Source: an uncultured Pelagibacteraceae bacterium
GTDB taxonomy: Bacteria > Pseudomonadota > Alphaproteobacteria > Pelagibacterales > Pelagibacteraceae
Length of the DNA stretch: 36,556 nt
Assembly (NCBI GenBank): GCA_902635865.1
Contig: CACPPD010000007.1
Location: forward strand, 1-36,556
Reading direction: 5' to 3'
Both the position numbers and the translations under genes were made by a program. The notes beneath the pieces are model-generated. The model saw only the letters and a list, made by a program, of their open reading frames with translations. It had not been told where the DNA came from and searched no databases. How positions within the stretch are numbered: the first letter of the stretch is position 1; every line of letters begins with the position of its first letter. Below are positions 20,752-30,485 of this stretch, piece by piece.

Positions 20752-22233
20752 ATGACAATTAACTTTAAATCACCAGAAATAAAAGAGTTACAACCGAGAC
20801 TTTTAGTACTAGGTGTAGGTGGGGCTGGTGGAAATGCAATTAATGAAATGATTGAAAATAATATGCAAGGAGTAGAGTTTATTGCGGTAAATACAGATGC
20901 TCAAGATTTGAAGTTAAGCAAAGCAAAAACAAGAATTCAAATTGGTTTAAATTTAACTAAAGGATTAGGAGCTGGTGCAAAACTTGATATTGGTCAAGCT
21001 GCTGCTGATGAATCCTTAAATGAAATCATAAATACACTTCAAGGAGCAAATATGGTTTTTATTGCAGCAGGTATGGGTGGTGGAACTGGCACTGGTGCCG
21101 CCCATGTTATAGCAAGAGCAGCTAAAGAATTAAATATCTTAACTGTAGGTGTTGTGACTCTTCCTTTTTTATATGAAGGCCCCTCTAGAATGAGAAGAGC
21201 ACAACAAGGATTAGAAGAGTTGAGAAAACATGTTGATACAATAATTGTTATTCCAAACCAAAACCTATTCAAAATAGCTAATGAACAAACGACATTTGAA
21301 GAGTCTTTTAACCTTTCAAACAATGTTTTAAGGCATGGTGTTCAAAGTGTTACAGATTTAATGGTAAGACCCGGAATAATTAATTTAGATTTTGCCGATG
21401 TTGAAACTGTTATGGCGGCAATGGGTAAAGCTATGATGGGAACAGGAGAAGCAGAAGGTGAAGATCGTGCAATGCAAGCTGCAGAAATGGCAATAAGCAA
21501 CCCTTTAATTGACGACTATACTTTAAAAGGCGCAAAAGGATTACTAGTTAATATTACAGGTGGTAAAGATCTTAAACTTTTTGAAGTAGATGAAGTGGTG
21601 AACAAAATAAGATCTGAAGTAGATGCAGAGGCAGAGGTAATAATTGGAGCTATCACTGACACAGAACTTGACGGAAAAATAAGAGTTTCAATTGTTGCAA
21701 CATCATTAGATGGTCAACAACCTGATTCAAAATCAGTAGTGAATATGGTTCATAGAATTCATAATCGAAATCCAGGTTATTCTGATTTTTCAAATATTGG
21801 ATCTTCTAAATCTTTCAATTTTTCAAACACAACGGCATCAAACCCAATTACAGAAGGTGCCAATGCTTTAAAGCTTGAAAATGAGATTATTCAAGAACAA
21901 CAAACTGAAAGCTCTCATAATCAAATGATGAATGAGGAGGTTGTTCAAAATACTTTTGTGGAAAGTGAAAGCATAGTTGAAGACAATTCAGTTAATGAAT
22001 TAGAAAAATCTTTTGCACAAGAGGCCATGGAGAGTACTCAAGAAACCCACGAGAACAATATTGATGAGGAGGTTTCTAATAATCTTAAAGAATTTGGAGT
22101 GGACTCTGATGCGCCAGATTTATTCAGTTCAGAAACTGAAACTTCAAGTTCTGACGAACTTTTATCTTCTGACCATGAGGAAGAAGAAGATGATCTTGAG
22201 ATACCAGCATTCTTAAGAAGACAAAAAAATTAA
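20752..22233 (+). CDS. ftsZ: Cell division GTPase FtsZ, placed second in the dcw cluster
   Basis: The tubulin-like 493-residue FtsZ forms the Z-ring. It has the N-terminal [10 protein letters not shown] (21-30), the GTP-binding GGGTGTGAA (109-117), the synergy-loop region [15 protein letters not shown], a C-terminal globular domain, and an acidic, Asn/Glu/Ser-rich linker from about residue 340. The conserved tail [11 protein letters not shown] (483-493) binds FtsA and other partners and has the alphaproteobacterial form. A GGGGAT Shine-Dalgarno-like run overlaps the mraZ stop. The position is odd: ftsZ normally follows ftsA at the far end, and ftsA is present at the right edge of this window. 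It is 18 bp upstream of rsmH. Confidence 0.97.
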   Translation: MTINFKSPEIKELQPRLLVLGVGGAGGNAINEMIENNMQGVEFIAVNTDAQDLKLSKAKTRIQIGLNLTKGLGAGAKLDIGQAAADESLNEIINTLQGANMVFIAAGMGGGTGTGAAHVIARAAKELNILTVGVVTLPFLYEGPSRMRRAQQGLEELRKHVDTIIVIPNQNLFKIANEQTTFEESFNLSNNVLRHGVQSVTDLMVRPGIINLDFADVETVMAAMGKAMMGTGEAEGEDRAMQAAEMAISNPLIDDYTLKGAKGLLVNITGGKDLKLFEVDEVVNKIRSEVDAEAEVIIGAITDTELDGKIRVSIVATSLDGQQPDSKSVVNMVHRIHNRNPGYSDFSNIGSSKSFNFSNTTASNPITEGANALKLENEIIQEQQTESSHNQMMNEEVVQNTFVESESIVEDNSVNELEKSFAQEAMESTQETHENNIDEEVSNNLKEFGVDSDAPDLFSSETETSSSDELLSSDHEEEEDDLEIPAFLRRQKN

Positions 22234-22251
22234 TGGTATTTCAAGAAATAA

Positions 22252-23262
22252 ATGGACGCCACCATAGTACCGAAAATGCAAAAGCATTATCCGGTGCTGC
22301 TAAAAGAAATTATTAGCGTTATTTCCCCTCAACATGGTGGCACATTTATCGATTGTACCTTCGGTCAAGGTGGTTATTCAAAAAAAATTTTAGATTTTGA
22401 AAATACAAATGTAATAGCTCTTGATAGAGATAAAGAGAGTGAAAAAATTGCTACTCAATTAAAAGAAAACTTTGAAGATAGATTCATTTTTAAAAATATT
22501 AAATTTAGTCAATTAAATAATTTAAAACTTAAAAACGAGAATATAAGAGGAGTAATTTTTGATCTCGGTTATTCCTATACTCAAATTAAAGATCCACAAA
22601 AAGGATTATCCTTCGATGCTGATGGTCAATTAAATATGCAGCTGGGATTAAATAGTTATTCAGCAGATGATGCAATTAATAAACTTGATGAAAAGGAATT
22701 AGAAAAAATTTTTAAATTTTTTGGTGACGAAAAAGAAGCAAAATATATTTCAAGAAATATTATTAAAGAGAGATATAAAAATAAAATCGATACTAAATCA
22801 TTAATAGAAATTATTGATAAATCAAAAAAAAGGAAAAATTTTAAAGTTCATAATGCAACTAAGGTATTTCAGGCTCTTAGGATATTTGTAAATAAAGAAA
22901 TAAGTGAGCTAATTTTTGGACTTATTAATGCCACTAAAGTTTTAAAAAAAGGAGGGATTTTAGGGGTAGTTACATTTCATTCTTTAGAGGATAAAATAGT
23001 AAAATATTTTTTTAAAAGTCTCTCTGAAAATAAAAGTATTTCGCGATATAGCCCTGCTGTAAAACAACCCGATAAATTATTTAACCTAATACAAAAAAAA
23101 CCAATAACTCCTTCGGATGAAGAGATAATTGAAAATCCACCATCAAGATCTGCTAAATTTAGATATGCAATAAAAAAAACTGATTTTTATAATTTTGAGA
23201 CAGATATAGAGGAGCAGTTTAAAAATTATATTGAAATTGAAAATTATGGAGACAAATTATGA
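22252..23262 (+). CDS. rsmH: 16S rRNA (cytosine1402-N4)-methyltransferase
   Basis: The 336-residue SAM-dependent enzyme RsmH (MraW) makes the N4-methyl of C1402 at the ribosomal P site. It has [10 protein letters not shown] at about 12-21, the SAM-binding [12 protein letters not shown], the [19 protein letters not shown] block, and [16 protein letters not shown] near the end, followed by [10 protein letters not shown]. The first ATG (22252) is used here. A second at 22276, just before [10 protein letters not shown], is equally compatible with homology, so the true protein may be 328 residues. The end overlaps ftsL by 4 bp (ATGA). Confidence 0.96.
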   Translation: MDATIVPKMQKHYPVLLKEIISVISPQHGGTFIDCTFGQGGYSKKILDFENTNVIALDRDKESEKIATQLKENFEDRFIFKNIKFSQLNNLKLKNENIRGVIFDLGYSYTQIKDPQKGLSFDADGQLNMQLGLNSYSADDAINKLDEKELEKIFKFFGDEKEAKYISRNIIKERYKNKIDTKSLIEIIDKSKKRKNFKVHNATKVFQALRIFVNKEISELIFGLINATKVLKKGGILGVVTFHSLEDKIVKYFFKSLSENKSISRYSPAVKQPDKLFNLIQKKPITPSDEEIIENPPSRSAKFRYAIKKTDFYNFETDIEEQFKNYIEIENYGDKL

Positions 23263-23564
23263 AAAAATTTGTTCTAGCAACTGTAATTTTTTTTTTAGTC
23301 TTATCAACTGCAATAATAAAAAATACGACTAAACAGATTGAAGATGAAATATTTACAGCAAAGGAGAATATTAGAGTTTTAAAGTCTGAATTTGAAAATG
23401 TATCCTTAGAGTATGATTATTTAAGTTCTGCAGAAAGATTACTTGAATATCAATCACAGTATTTTGATGATGAGTTAATTCAAAAAAATATAAACGACAT
23501 AAAAATCTACAATATTTCAGATGATATAAATAAGATCCAAAATTTTAAAATTATTAAAGAGTAA
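23259..23564 (+). CDS. ftsL: FtsL-like divisome protein
   Basis: This small 101-residue bitopic protein has a short cytoplasmic start (MKK), one membrane segment at about 4-20 ([17 protein letters not shown]), then a periplasmic coiled coil from about 25 to 65 with charged heptads. Sequence identity to known FtsL is low, as is usual, so the call rests on size, topology and position between rsmH and ftsI. FtsL with FtsB and FtsQ activates the FtsW-FtsI synthase. It overlaps rsmH by 4 bp and ftsI by 1 bp. Confidence 0.8.
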   Translation: MKKFVLATVIFFLVLSTAIIKNTTKQIEDEIFTAKENIRVLKSEFENVSLEYDYLSSAERLLEYQSQYFDDELIQKNINDIKIYNISDDINKIQNFKIIKE

Positions 23565-25255
23565 TGGCTGATAATAAATCTAAATTAACTATTGAAGACT
23601 ATAAAAGTGATTTCATATTTAAGAAAAAAGAGAGTGGATTAAATATTCAATTTAATCGTGTATCTTTTATTTTCTTTGTTTTTTTTATTATATATTTAAT
23701 TTTCACAATACACCTAGTTCACTTAGGTTTACGAAAGAGTAAATTAGAAAAAATAAATAATTTTCCTACATTTAAAAATCAGCTTTATCGAGCAGACATC
23801 ATAGATATTAATGAAAATTATTTAGCTAAGACAGTTAAATCGATTGATATTGGTTTAAAAACCTCAGACATAATCAATGAAAAAAAATTACTTCTAAGTT
23901 TAAAAATTATTTTTCCTGATAAAAATTTTGACGAAATTAAAAAAAAAATAAAAACTAAGAAATTTTTTTATTTAGAGAAGAAAATTTCAGAGGAAAATTA
24001 TGAAAAAATAATGAAATTAGGGGATAAATCTTTAGTTCCAGAAGAAAGAGTTTTAAGATTGTATCCACAAAAAAACCTTTTTAGTCATGTTTTAGGTCAG
24101 ATAGATAATGATAATAATGGTATTTCTGGATTAGAAAAATCGTTAAATGATAAACTTAGAAAATCTAAAGAGTCAATTAAACTTACATTAGATAAAGATA
24201 TCCAATTTTTAATTAGAAAAGAATTAATTAAATATCAGGAAATTTTTAAAAGCAAAGGTAGTGCAGCTATTTTAATGAATGTTAATAATGGCAATATTTT
24301 ATCATTAGTTTCTCTGCCAGATTTTAATCCAAATGAAAGACAAAATATTACAGATGTAAATTATATTAATAGAGTAACTAAAGGAACATATGAACTTGGG
24401 TCTGTATTTAAAGCATTTACTTTTGCTAGCGCCTTAAATGAAAAGGTAATTAAACCAGATACAGAATTTTTAGATTTACCCAAATCAATTAAATGTGACA
24501 AATACAGAATAGGCGAGTACGACAATGAAATACCATCAGATTTAACTGCAGAGCAAATTTTAGTTAGATCTGGAAATATAGGATCAGTAAAAATTGCCCA
24601 AAAAGTTGGCTCAGAAAAATTTAAATTATTTTTAGAAAAAGTTGGCGTGTTAAGTGATATTGATTTTGATATTGAAGAAGTTGCTCCTCAAAAAAATTAT
24701 GATTTTGGAAAATGCAGATTAGCTACAGCTTCTTTTGGACATGGAATAGCAACTACAATTCTTCAATTAGCAAAAGGTTATTCTGTTTTATCAAATGGTG
24801 GATATGCAATTAAGCCAACATTAATTTATAAAGAAAATAATTTTAATAAAAAAAATAAAAGAATATTAAACAGAGGTATTTCAGAACAAGTTGTTAGCGC
24901 TTTAAGAAAAATTGTAAATACTGAGGAAGGGACAGCTAAATTTGCAGATGTTCAAAATTATGAAATTGGTGGAAAAACAGGAACTGCTGATCAACCTGAG
25001 GGAGGAGCATATTCTGAGGCAAAAATAAATACTTTTGCCTCCATTTTTCCTACATCAAATCCACAATTTGTTTTTGTTGTAATGCTAGATACTCCAAAAA
25101 AATCTAAAGATTATTATTATAAGTATAGACATCGAAAAGGAGGGTGGAAGGGTACGCTTTATAATACTGCTGGCTGGACCTCAGTAGAGGTAGCTGGAAA
25201 AGTCATAGATAAAATCGGGCCTATTTTAGCCACAAAATATATAGAGGTTAATTAA
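23564..25255 (+). CDS. ftsI: Septal peptidoglycan transpeptidase FtsI (PBP3)
   Basis: A 563-residue class B penicillin-binding protein. It has one N-terminal membrane anchor at about 33-54, a pedestal domain (FKNQLYRADIIDINENYLA at about 70-88; RLYPQKNLFSHVLGQIDNDNNGISGLE split around 165-190), and a C-terminal transpeptidase domain with all three active-site motifs: S280-V-F-K283, S336-G-N338 and K471-T-G473. It cross-links septal glycan in complex with FtsW, and it is a beta-lactam target by family. Length is normal. It is coupled to ftsL by a one-base overlap and followed after 2 bp by the murEF fusion. Confidence 0.96.
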   Translation: MADNKSKLTIEDYKSDFIFKKKESGLNIQFNRVSFIFFVFFIIYLIFTIHLVHLGLRKSKLEKINNFPTFKNQLYRADIIDINENYLAKTVKSIDIGLKTSDIINEKKLLLSLKIIFPDKNFDEIKKKIKTKKFFYLEKKISEENYEKIMKLGDKSLVPEERVLRLYPQKNLFSHVLGQIDNDNNGISGLEKSLNDKLRKSKESIKLTLDKDIQFLIRKELIKYQEIFKSKGSAAILMNVNNGNILSLVSLPDFNPNERQNITDVNYINRVTKGTYELGSVFKAFTFASALNEKVIKPDTEFLDLPKSIKCDKYRIGEYDNEIPSDLTAEQILVRSGNIGSVKIAQKVGSEKFKLFLEKVGVLSDIDFDIEEVAPQKNYDFGKCRLATASFGHGIATTILQLAKGYSVLSNGGYAIKPTLIYKENNFNKKNKRILNRGISEQVVSALRKIVNTEEGTAKFADVQNYEIGGKTGTADQPEGGAYSEAKINTFASIFPTSNPQFVFVVMLDTPKKSKDYYYKYRHRKGGWKGTLYNTAGWTSVEVAGKVIDKIGPILATKYIEVN

Positions 25256-25257
25256 TT

Positions 25258-28101
25258 ATGCTTCTAGGAAACTACTTTCATAAAATAAATAAAAATTATA
25301 AAAATTTATTTTTTTCAGGAATTTCATTTGACACAAAGAATATTAAAAAAAATAATATTTTTTTTGCAATTAAAGGAAATAATATTGATGGTAATAAATT
25401 TATACCTGAAGCAATTAAAAAAGGATCTAAAATTATTGTAACCGAAATAAAAACAAGTCAATTCCAAAATGGAATTTTTTATATTCATACAAAGAATGTA
25501 AGAAAATTATTAGCTGAGACTGCTTTTAAAATTTACAATAAAAAACCGAAAAATTTAATTGCAGTTACTGGTACAAACGGAAAATCATCAGTTGCAGATT
25601 TTTATTATCAAATATTAAAATTAAATAATAAAAAAGGTGCTTCAGTTGGCACATTAGGTGTTAAATCAAAAAGTATTAATTTAAATTTATCTAATACCAC
25701 GTTAGATCCAATTAAATTGGCCAAAATATTAAGCAAGTTAAAAAATCAAAAAATAGAAAATGTTATTATGGAAGCTTCAAGCCATGGTTTAAAGCAAAAT
25801 AGATTAGATGGTTTAAAGTTTAATTCAGGTATATTTACTAATCTATCCCAGGATCATCTTGATTATCATAAAAATTTAAAAAACTATTTAAAAGCAAAAC
25901 TTTATTTATTTCAAAATCTAATCAAAAAAAGAGGAAATGTAATTACTGATCAATTAATACCTGAGTTTAAAAACATAAAAAAAATTGCAATAAATAAGAA
26001 ATTAAAATTGCATACACTTAATGATGAAAAAAATAATCTAGAGCTTTTATCTCATAATTTTAAAGGAGAGGGTCAATTTTTTAGAATCAAATTAAATAGC
26101 TCAATAAGTGATATAAATTTAAATTTAATTGGAAAAATACAATTAAAAAATGTTTTGATGGCAATAATTGCAGCAAAATATAGCGGTATTAGTTTTGATA
26201 AAATTTTAAATACAATTCCAAAATTAAAATCAGTTGAAGGAAGGTTTGAAAAAATTGGTAAAATTAAAAATCAATCAAAAGTAATTCTTGATTATGCTCA
26301 TACGCCTGATGCTCTAAAAACGTGTCTTCTAAATCTTAGAGAACAATTTCCCAATAAAACAATCACAGTACTATTCGGTTGTGGGGGAAATAGGGACCAA
26401 AATAAAAGATCAAAAATGGGGAAAATAGCTAGTGATTTTGCAGACAGCATCATTCTTACAAATGATAATCCTAGATTTGAAAATCCTCAAAAAATAAGAA
26501 GAGATATAAAAAAGGGAATTAAAAAAAAAAGAATTATTGAAATATCTAATAGAGCAATAGCAATAACTCAAGCCATTTATAATTTGAATTCAGGTGATAT
26601 TTTGTTAGTAGCTGGAAAAGGCCATGAGAAAACACAAGATATTGGAAATAAGAAAATTTTCTTTTCAGATAGAAAAGTAATTTTAAATGCTATTAAGCAT
26701 AAAAATAATAATTTATCAGATAATTTAAAATTAAACGTGGTTAAAGAGGCAGTAAAAATTAAAAAATTATCTCTCTCCACATCTTTAAAAACAGCAAGAA
26801 TTAATTCTCAAGAAGTTACTAAAAATGATATTTTTTTTGCTATTAGAGGAAAAAAAAATGATGGCAATAAATATGTTGCACAATCATTTAATAGAAAAGC
26901 ATCTTTAGCTGTAGTAAACAAAATTCAAAATAAATTAAATATAAGTCGTCAGATTAAAGTTAAAGATACTTTAAAATTTTTAACAGATATCTCAAAAACT
27001 TTTAGAAAAAGTATTGATACAAATATTATAGCTATTACAGGTAGTTGCGGCAAAACTACACTTAAAGAATTGTTGGGCAATGTATTAAGTAAAATTACAA
27101 AAGTAAGTATTTCCCCAAAATCTTATAACAATAAATTTGGAGTACCTTTGAGTCTTTTTAATTTAAAACAAAATGATGAATTCGGAATTTTAGAAGTTGG
27201 AATGGATAAAAAAGGTGAAATTGATTATTTGTCAAAAATAATAAAACCAGATGTTGGAGTAATAACAAATATTAATTATGCACATGCTAAAAATTTTAAA
27301 AATATTAAACAAATAGCTATGGCAAAATCTGAAATTATTAACAACATAAAACCTAATGGTTATGTTATATTGAATGCAGATGATAGTTTTTTTCAATTAC
27401 ATAAAAAAATTGCTAAAGAAAAGAAAATCAAAGTTGTTTCCTTTGGTATAAAAAGTGAGAAAGCAGGTATTAAATTAATTAATATAAAGCCCTTTAGAAA
27501 TAAATTTAGAATTAATGTTAGGTTTAATAATAAAAAACAGTATTTCACATTATCAAGTGATTTTCAAAACAATATATACAATACACTTGCTGCTTTAGCA
27601 GTTATTAGTATTTATAAAAATATATTTGAATTAAATGAAAATATTTTTCTGAATTTCAAAATTCCTGGGGGAAGAGGGGACCATTCTGTTATAAAGATTA
27701 ATAATAAAAAAATTAATTTAATTGATCAAAGTTATAATTCGAACCCTCTATCATTAAAATCGGCAATAAAAAATTTTGACAAAATAAACTCCAAAAAATC
27801 AAATAAATATTTACTGATTGGCGACATGTTAGAGCTGGGTAGTCATTCTAAAAAACTTCATAAATCTATTGTTCCAATAATTAACCAAACCAAGATAGAT
27901 AAGGTGTTTGTGAAAGGTAAAATGGCATCAATAATATTTGTAGGCATTTCAAAAGCCAAAAAAGGCAGGATTTTATCGAACAAATCTCAAATTATTGAAT
28001 TGATTAGAAAAGATTTAAATAATAATGATTATTTAATGATTAAAGCCTCACTTGCGACAGGATTTAACGACATAGTAAAAGATTTGAAAGGATTGCATTA
28101 A
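25258..28101 (+). CDS. murEF: Fused MurE-MurF: meso-DAP-adding and D-Ala-D-Ala-adding ligase
   Basis: One uninterrupted 947-codon frame encodes two Mur ligases. Residues 1 to about 480 are MurE: TGTNGKSS (104-111), the carbamylated-Lys region around Lys214, YAHTPD (346-351), and DNPR (403-406), the signature of meso-diaminopimelate specificity. After a Lys/Asn-rich linker (about 481-500), MurF follows: INSQEVTKNDIFFAIRG, P-loop TGSCGKTT (594-601), LEVGMDKKGEIDYLSKI and GDMLELG. The fused enzyme would add DAP and then D-Ala-D-Ala to UDP-MurNAc-dipeptide in the cytoplasm. Both ATP sites look intact. Elsewhere the genes are usually separate, though MurE-MurF fusions are known. mraY starts directly after the stop. 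Confidence 0.95.
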   Translation: MLLGNYFHKINKNYKNLFFSGISFDTKNIKKNNIFFAIKGNNIDGNKFIPEAIKKGSKIIVTEIKTSQFQNGIFYIHTKNVRKLLAETAFKIYNKKPKNLIAVTGTNGKSSVADFYYQILKLNNKKGASVGTLGVKSKSINLNLSNTTLDPIKLAKILSKLKNQKIENVIMEASSHGLKQNRLDGLKFNSGIFTNLSQDHLDYHKNLKNYLKAKLYLFQNLIKKRGNVITDQLIPEFKNIKKIAINKKLKLHTLNDEKNNLELLSHNFKGEGQFFRIKLNSSISDINLNLIGKIQLKNVLMAIIAAKYSGISFDKILNTIPKLKSVEGRFEKIGKIKNQSKVILDYAHTPDALKTCLLNLREQFPNKTITVLFGCGGNRDQNKRSKMGKIASDFADSIILTNDNPRFENPQKIRRDIKKGIKKKRIIEISNRAIAITQAIYNLNSGDILLVAGKGHEKTQDIGNKKIFFSDRKVILNAIKHKNNNLSDNLKLNVVKEAVKIKKLSLSTSLKTARINSQEVTKNDIFFAIRGKKNDGNKYVAQSFNRKASLAVVNKIQNKLNISRQIKVKDTLKFLTDISKTFRKSIDTNIIAITGSCGKTTLKELLGNVLSKITKVSISPKSYNNKFGVPLSLFNLKQNDEFGILEVGMDKKGEIDYLSKIIKPDVGVITNINYAHAKNFKNIKQIAMAKSEIINNIKPNGYVILNADDSFFQLHKKIAKEKKIKVVSFGIKSEKAGIKLINIKPFRNKFRINVRFNNKKQYFTLSSDFQNNIYNTLAALAVISIYKNIFELNENIFLNFKIPGGRGDHSVIKINNKKINLIDQSYNSNPLSLKSAIKNFDKINSKKSNKYLLIGDMLELGSHSKKLHKSIVPIINQTKIDKVFVKGKMASIIFVGISKAKKGRILSNKSQIIELIRKDLNNNDYLMIKASLATGFNDIVKDLKGLH

Positions 28102-29187
28102 ATGCTTTATCAATTTTTATTAAATTTTGTTGATACTTTTAGTTTTTTAAATGTATTTAAATATTTAACTTTTAGAACAGGTTTATCTTTTTTCACCTCA
28201 TTGGTTATTGTCCTGATTATTGGAGGTCCTTTTATAAAATTTTTTTCTAAGCAAAAAATTTTAAACCCTATTCGCAATGATGGACCAGAGGATCATATAG
28301 TTAAAAAAATTGGCACACCAACAATGGGAGGTTTAATAATTTTATTCGGCTTATTGGTATCAGTAATATTTTGGGCAGATTTATCAAATATTAATATTTT
28401 ATTTTGTATCTACATAGCAATTACTTTTGGTTTATTGGGAGCATATGATGACTTTAAGAAGATTAAATATAGCAACTCATCTGGAATTTCTTCAAAGTTT
28501 AAAATAATTTCACAAATAATATTAGCAATTATTGGTGTAAGTTTTTTTGTTTATTTAAACGATTATCAAGATTTAAATAATTTATATTTTCCATTCTTTA
28601 AAAATTTAATCATAAACCTTGGATGGTTTTTTATACCATTTGCAATATTCGTAATTATTGGTTCATCAAATGCTGTTAACCTTACTGATGGATTAGATGG
28701 TCTAGCAACAGTGCCAGTAATATTAGTTGCAGCATGCTTTGCTTTTATAAGTTATGTTACTGGAAACATCGTATTTTCAAATTATTTACAAATTCCCTAC
28801 ATAGAAGGAACTGGTGAAGTATCAATTTTTTGTGGGGCAATTATTGGCTCTTGTTTAGGTTTCTTATGGTTTAATGCTCCACCCGCTAAAATTTTTATGG
28901 GTGACACAGGCTCATTATCTCTTGGAGGATCTTTAGGTGCAGTAGGAATTATCACAAAGCATGAAATTGTTTTAGCTATTACTGGTGGACTTTTTGTACT
29001 AGAGGCAGTTTCAGTAATGGTTCAGGTGATTTCGTTTAAATTTACTGGAAAAAGAATTTTTAGAATGGCGCCTATTCATCATCATTTTGAGAAAAAGGGA
29101 TGGCCAGAGTCTACAGTTGTAATTAGGTTTTGGATTATCTCTATTATTCTAGCAATGATTGGTTTAGCTACCTTAAAATTAAGATAA
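28102..29187 (+). CDS. mraY: Phospho-N-acetylmuramoyl-pentapeptide transferase
   Basis: A 361-residue polytopic membrane enzyme that transfers phospho-MurNAc-pentapeptide to undecaprenyl phosphate, making lipid I. Conserved cytoplasmic loops are all present: GTPTMGGLIIL, GAYDDFKKIKYSNSSGISSK, NAVNLTDGLDGLATVP with the catalytic aspartates, FMGDTGSLSLGG, and PIHHHFEKKGWPE, which carries the HHH motif. About ten hydrophobic helices are discernible and the length is typical. There is no gap after murEF, and the stop overlaps murD (TAATG). Confidence 0.97.
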   Translation: MLYQFLLNFVDTFSFLNVFKYLTFRTGLSFFTSLVIVLIIGGPFIKFFSKQKILNPIRNDGPEDHIVKKIGTPTMGGLIILFGLLVSVIFWADLSNINILFCIYIAITFGLLGAYDDFKKIKYSNSSGISSKFKIISQIILAIIGVSFFVYLNDYQDLNNLYFPFFKNLIINLGWFFIPFAIFVIIGSSNAVNLTDGLDGLATVPVILVAACFAFISYVTGNIVFSNYLQIPYIEGTGEVSIFCGAIIGSCLGFLWFNAPPAKIFMGDTGSLSLGGSLGAVGIITKHEIVLAITGGLFVLEAVSVMVQVISFKFTGKRIFRMAPIHHHFEKKGWPESTVVIRFWIISIILAMIGLATLKLR

Positions 29188-30485
29188 TGAAAATATTTAA
29201 TAATATTTTTTTAAGAAAAAAAATATTAATTTACGGTCTAGGAAAGAGCGGCATTTCATCTTATAACTTTTTAAAAAACAAGTCTGATGTGTATTTATTT
29301 GATGATAATCAAAAAATTAAATTAAAACTTAAAAAAAAAATAATTAAACTAAAGCAAATTCAAAAAATAAATTTTGATAGAATTATTATAAGTCCTGGAA
29401 TTGATATCTCAAATTGTAAATTATCAAAATTTTTAAAGAAAAATTTTAAAAAAATTCACACTGACCTTGATGTTTTGTTTTCATTTTATAGTAATGAAAG
29501 TATTACGATTACTGGAACTAACGGTAAATCTACAACTGCTAAAATTTTACATGATGCTTTAATCGATCAAAAAAGAGACTCAAGACTTATTGGGAATATT
29601 GGTAATCCAGCATTATCAGAGAAAAATATTACGAAAAAAACAATCTTTGTAATAGAGGCTTCTTCTTATCAGCTAGATTACAGTAGCGTATTTAGATCAA
29701 AATATGCGGTAATTTTGAACATAACTGCAGACCACATTGAGAGACATAAAAGTTTAAAAAATTATGTAAATGCAAAATTTAAATTATTAAAATCTCAGAT
29801 AAGAGGATCTTTTGCATACGTAAAAAAAGAGGATGAACTAATAACTAAAAAATTAAATAAAAATAAATATAGTTCAAAAATCTATAGAGTACAGACTTCA
29901 AGTATAAATAAAAAGTTTAATAAAATTACTAATAAATATTTTTTATCAGATGGTAATAAAGAAAATTTATCATTTATATTAAAAATTGCTCCAAGATTAA
30001 AACTTAATTACAAAAAATTAATTAACACCATTAATAAATTTAAAGGCTTAGATTTCAGACAACAAATTATATTTGATAATAAAAATCTCACAATAATTAA
30101 CGACTCTAAATCTACAAGCTTTTCTTCCTCAGAAAATATATTAAAAAATTTAAATGATGCATACTGGATTTTAGGAGGAATTCCTAAAAAAGGAGATAAA
30201 CTAAAACTATCAAAAACAAAGTGCAAAAATATCAAAGCTTATATTTTTGGATCATATCATAGAGAATTTATAAAAATTTTAAAAAAAAGGTTAAAAATTA
30301 AAAATTTTAGAAATTTACAAGAAACTCTTAAAGTTATTTTTTCAGAAATTAATATTCAACAATCTAAAAAAAATATTATTTTTTTCAGTCCAGCTGGAGC
30401 TTCATTTGACAGTTTTAAGAATTTTGAAGATAGAGGAAATGTTTTTAATCAAATAATTAAAAAATATACAAATGCAAAGCGATAG
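29187..30485 (+). CDS. murD: UDP-N-acetylmuramoylalanine--D-glutamate ligase
   Basis: The 432-residue MurD adds D-glutamate to UDP-MurNAc-L-Ala. It has an N-terminal Rossmann loop YGLGKSGISSY, IISPGID, the ATP-binding TGTNGKST (109-116), EASSYQLDY, NITADHIERH, and NDSKSTS in the central/C-terminal part. I chose ATG 29187, which overlaps the mraY stop. An earlier in-frame ATG at 29130 would place 19 unlike residues inside mraY. It is rather lysine-rich and slightly shorter than E. coli MurD. It overlaps ftsW by 14 bp. Confidence 0.94.
   Translation: MKIFNNIFLRKKILIYGLGKSGISSYNFLKNKSDVYLFDDNQKIKLKLKKKIIKLKQIQKINFDRIIISPGIDISNCKLSKFLKKNFKKIHTDLDVLFSFYSNESITITGTNGKSTTAKILHDALIDQKRDSRLIGNIGNPALSEKNITKKTIFVIEASSYQLDYSSVFRSKYAVILNITADHIERHKSLKNYVNAKFKLLKSQIRGSFAYVKKEDELITKKLNKNKYSSKIYRVQTSSINKKFNKITNKYFLSDGNKENLSFILKIAPRLKLNYKKLINTINKFKGLDFRQQIIFDNKNLTIINDSKSTSFSSSENILKNLNDAYWILGGIPKKGDKLKLSKTKCKNIKAYIFGSYHREFIKILKKRLKIKNFRNLQETLKVIFSEINIQQSKKNIIFFSPAGASFDSFKNFEDRGNVFNQIIKKYTNAKR

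Noticed and set aside
22013-22216. A 67-codon plus-strand frame within the FtsZ linker
   Set aside because: It is a shifted reading of the low-complexity acidic FtsZ linker with no family resemblance.
29130-29186. Longer start for murD inside mraY
   Set aside because: The extra 19 residues are out-of-frame mraY sequence; the TAATG-coupled ATG at 29187 fits MurD length.
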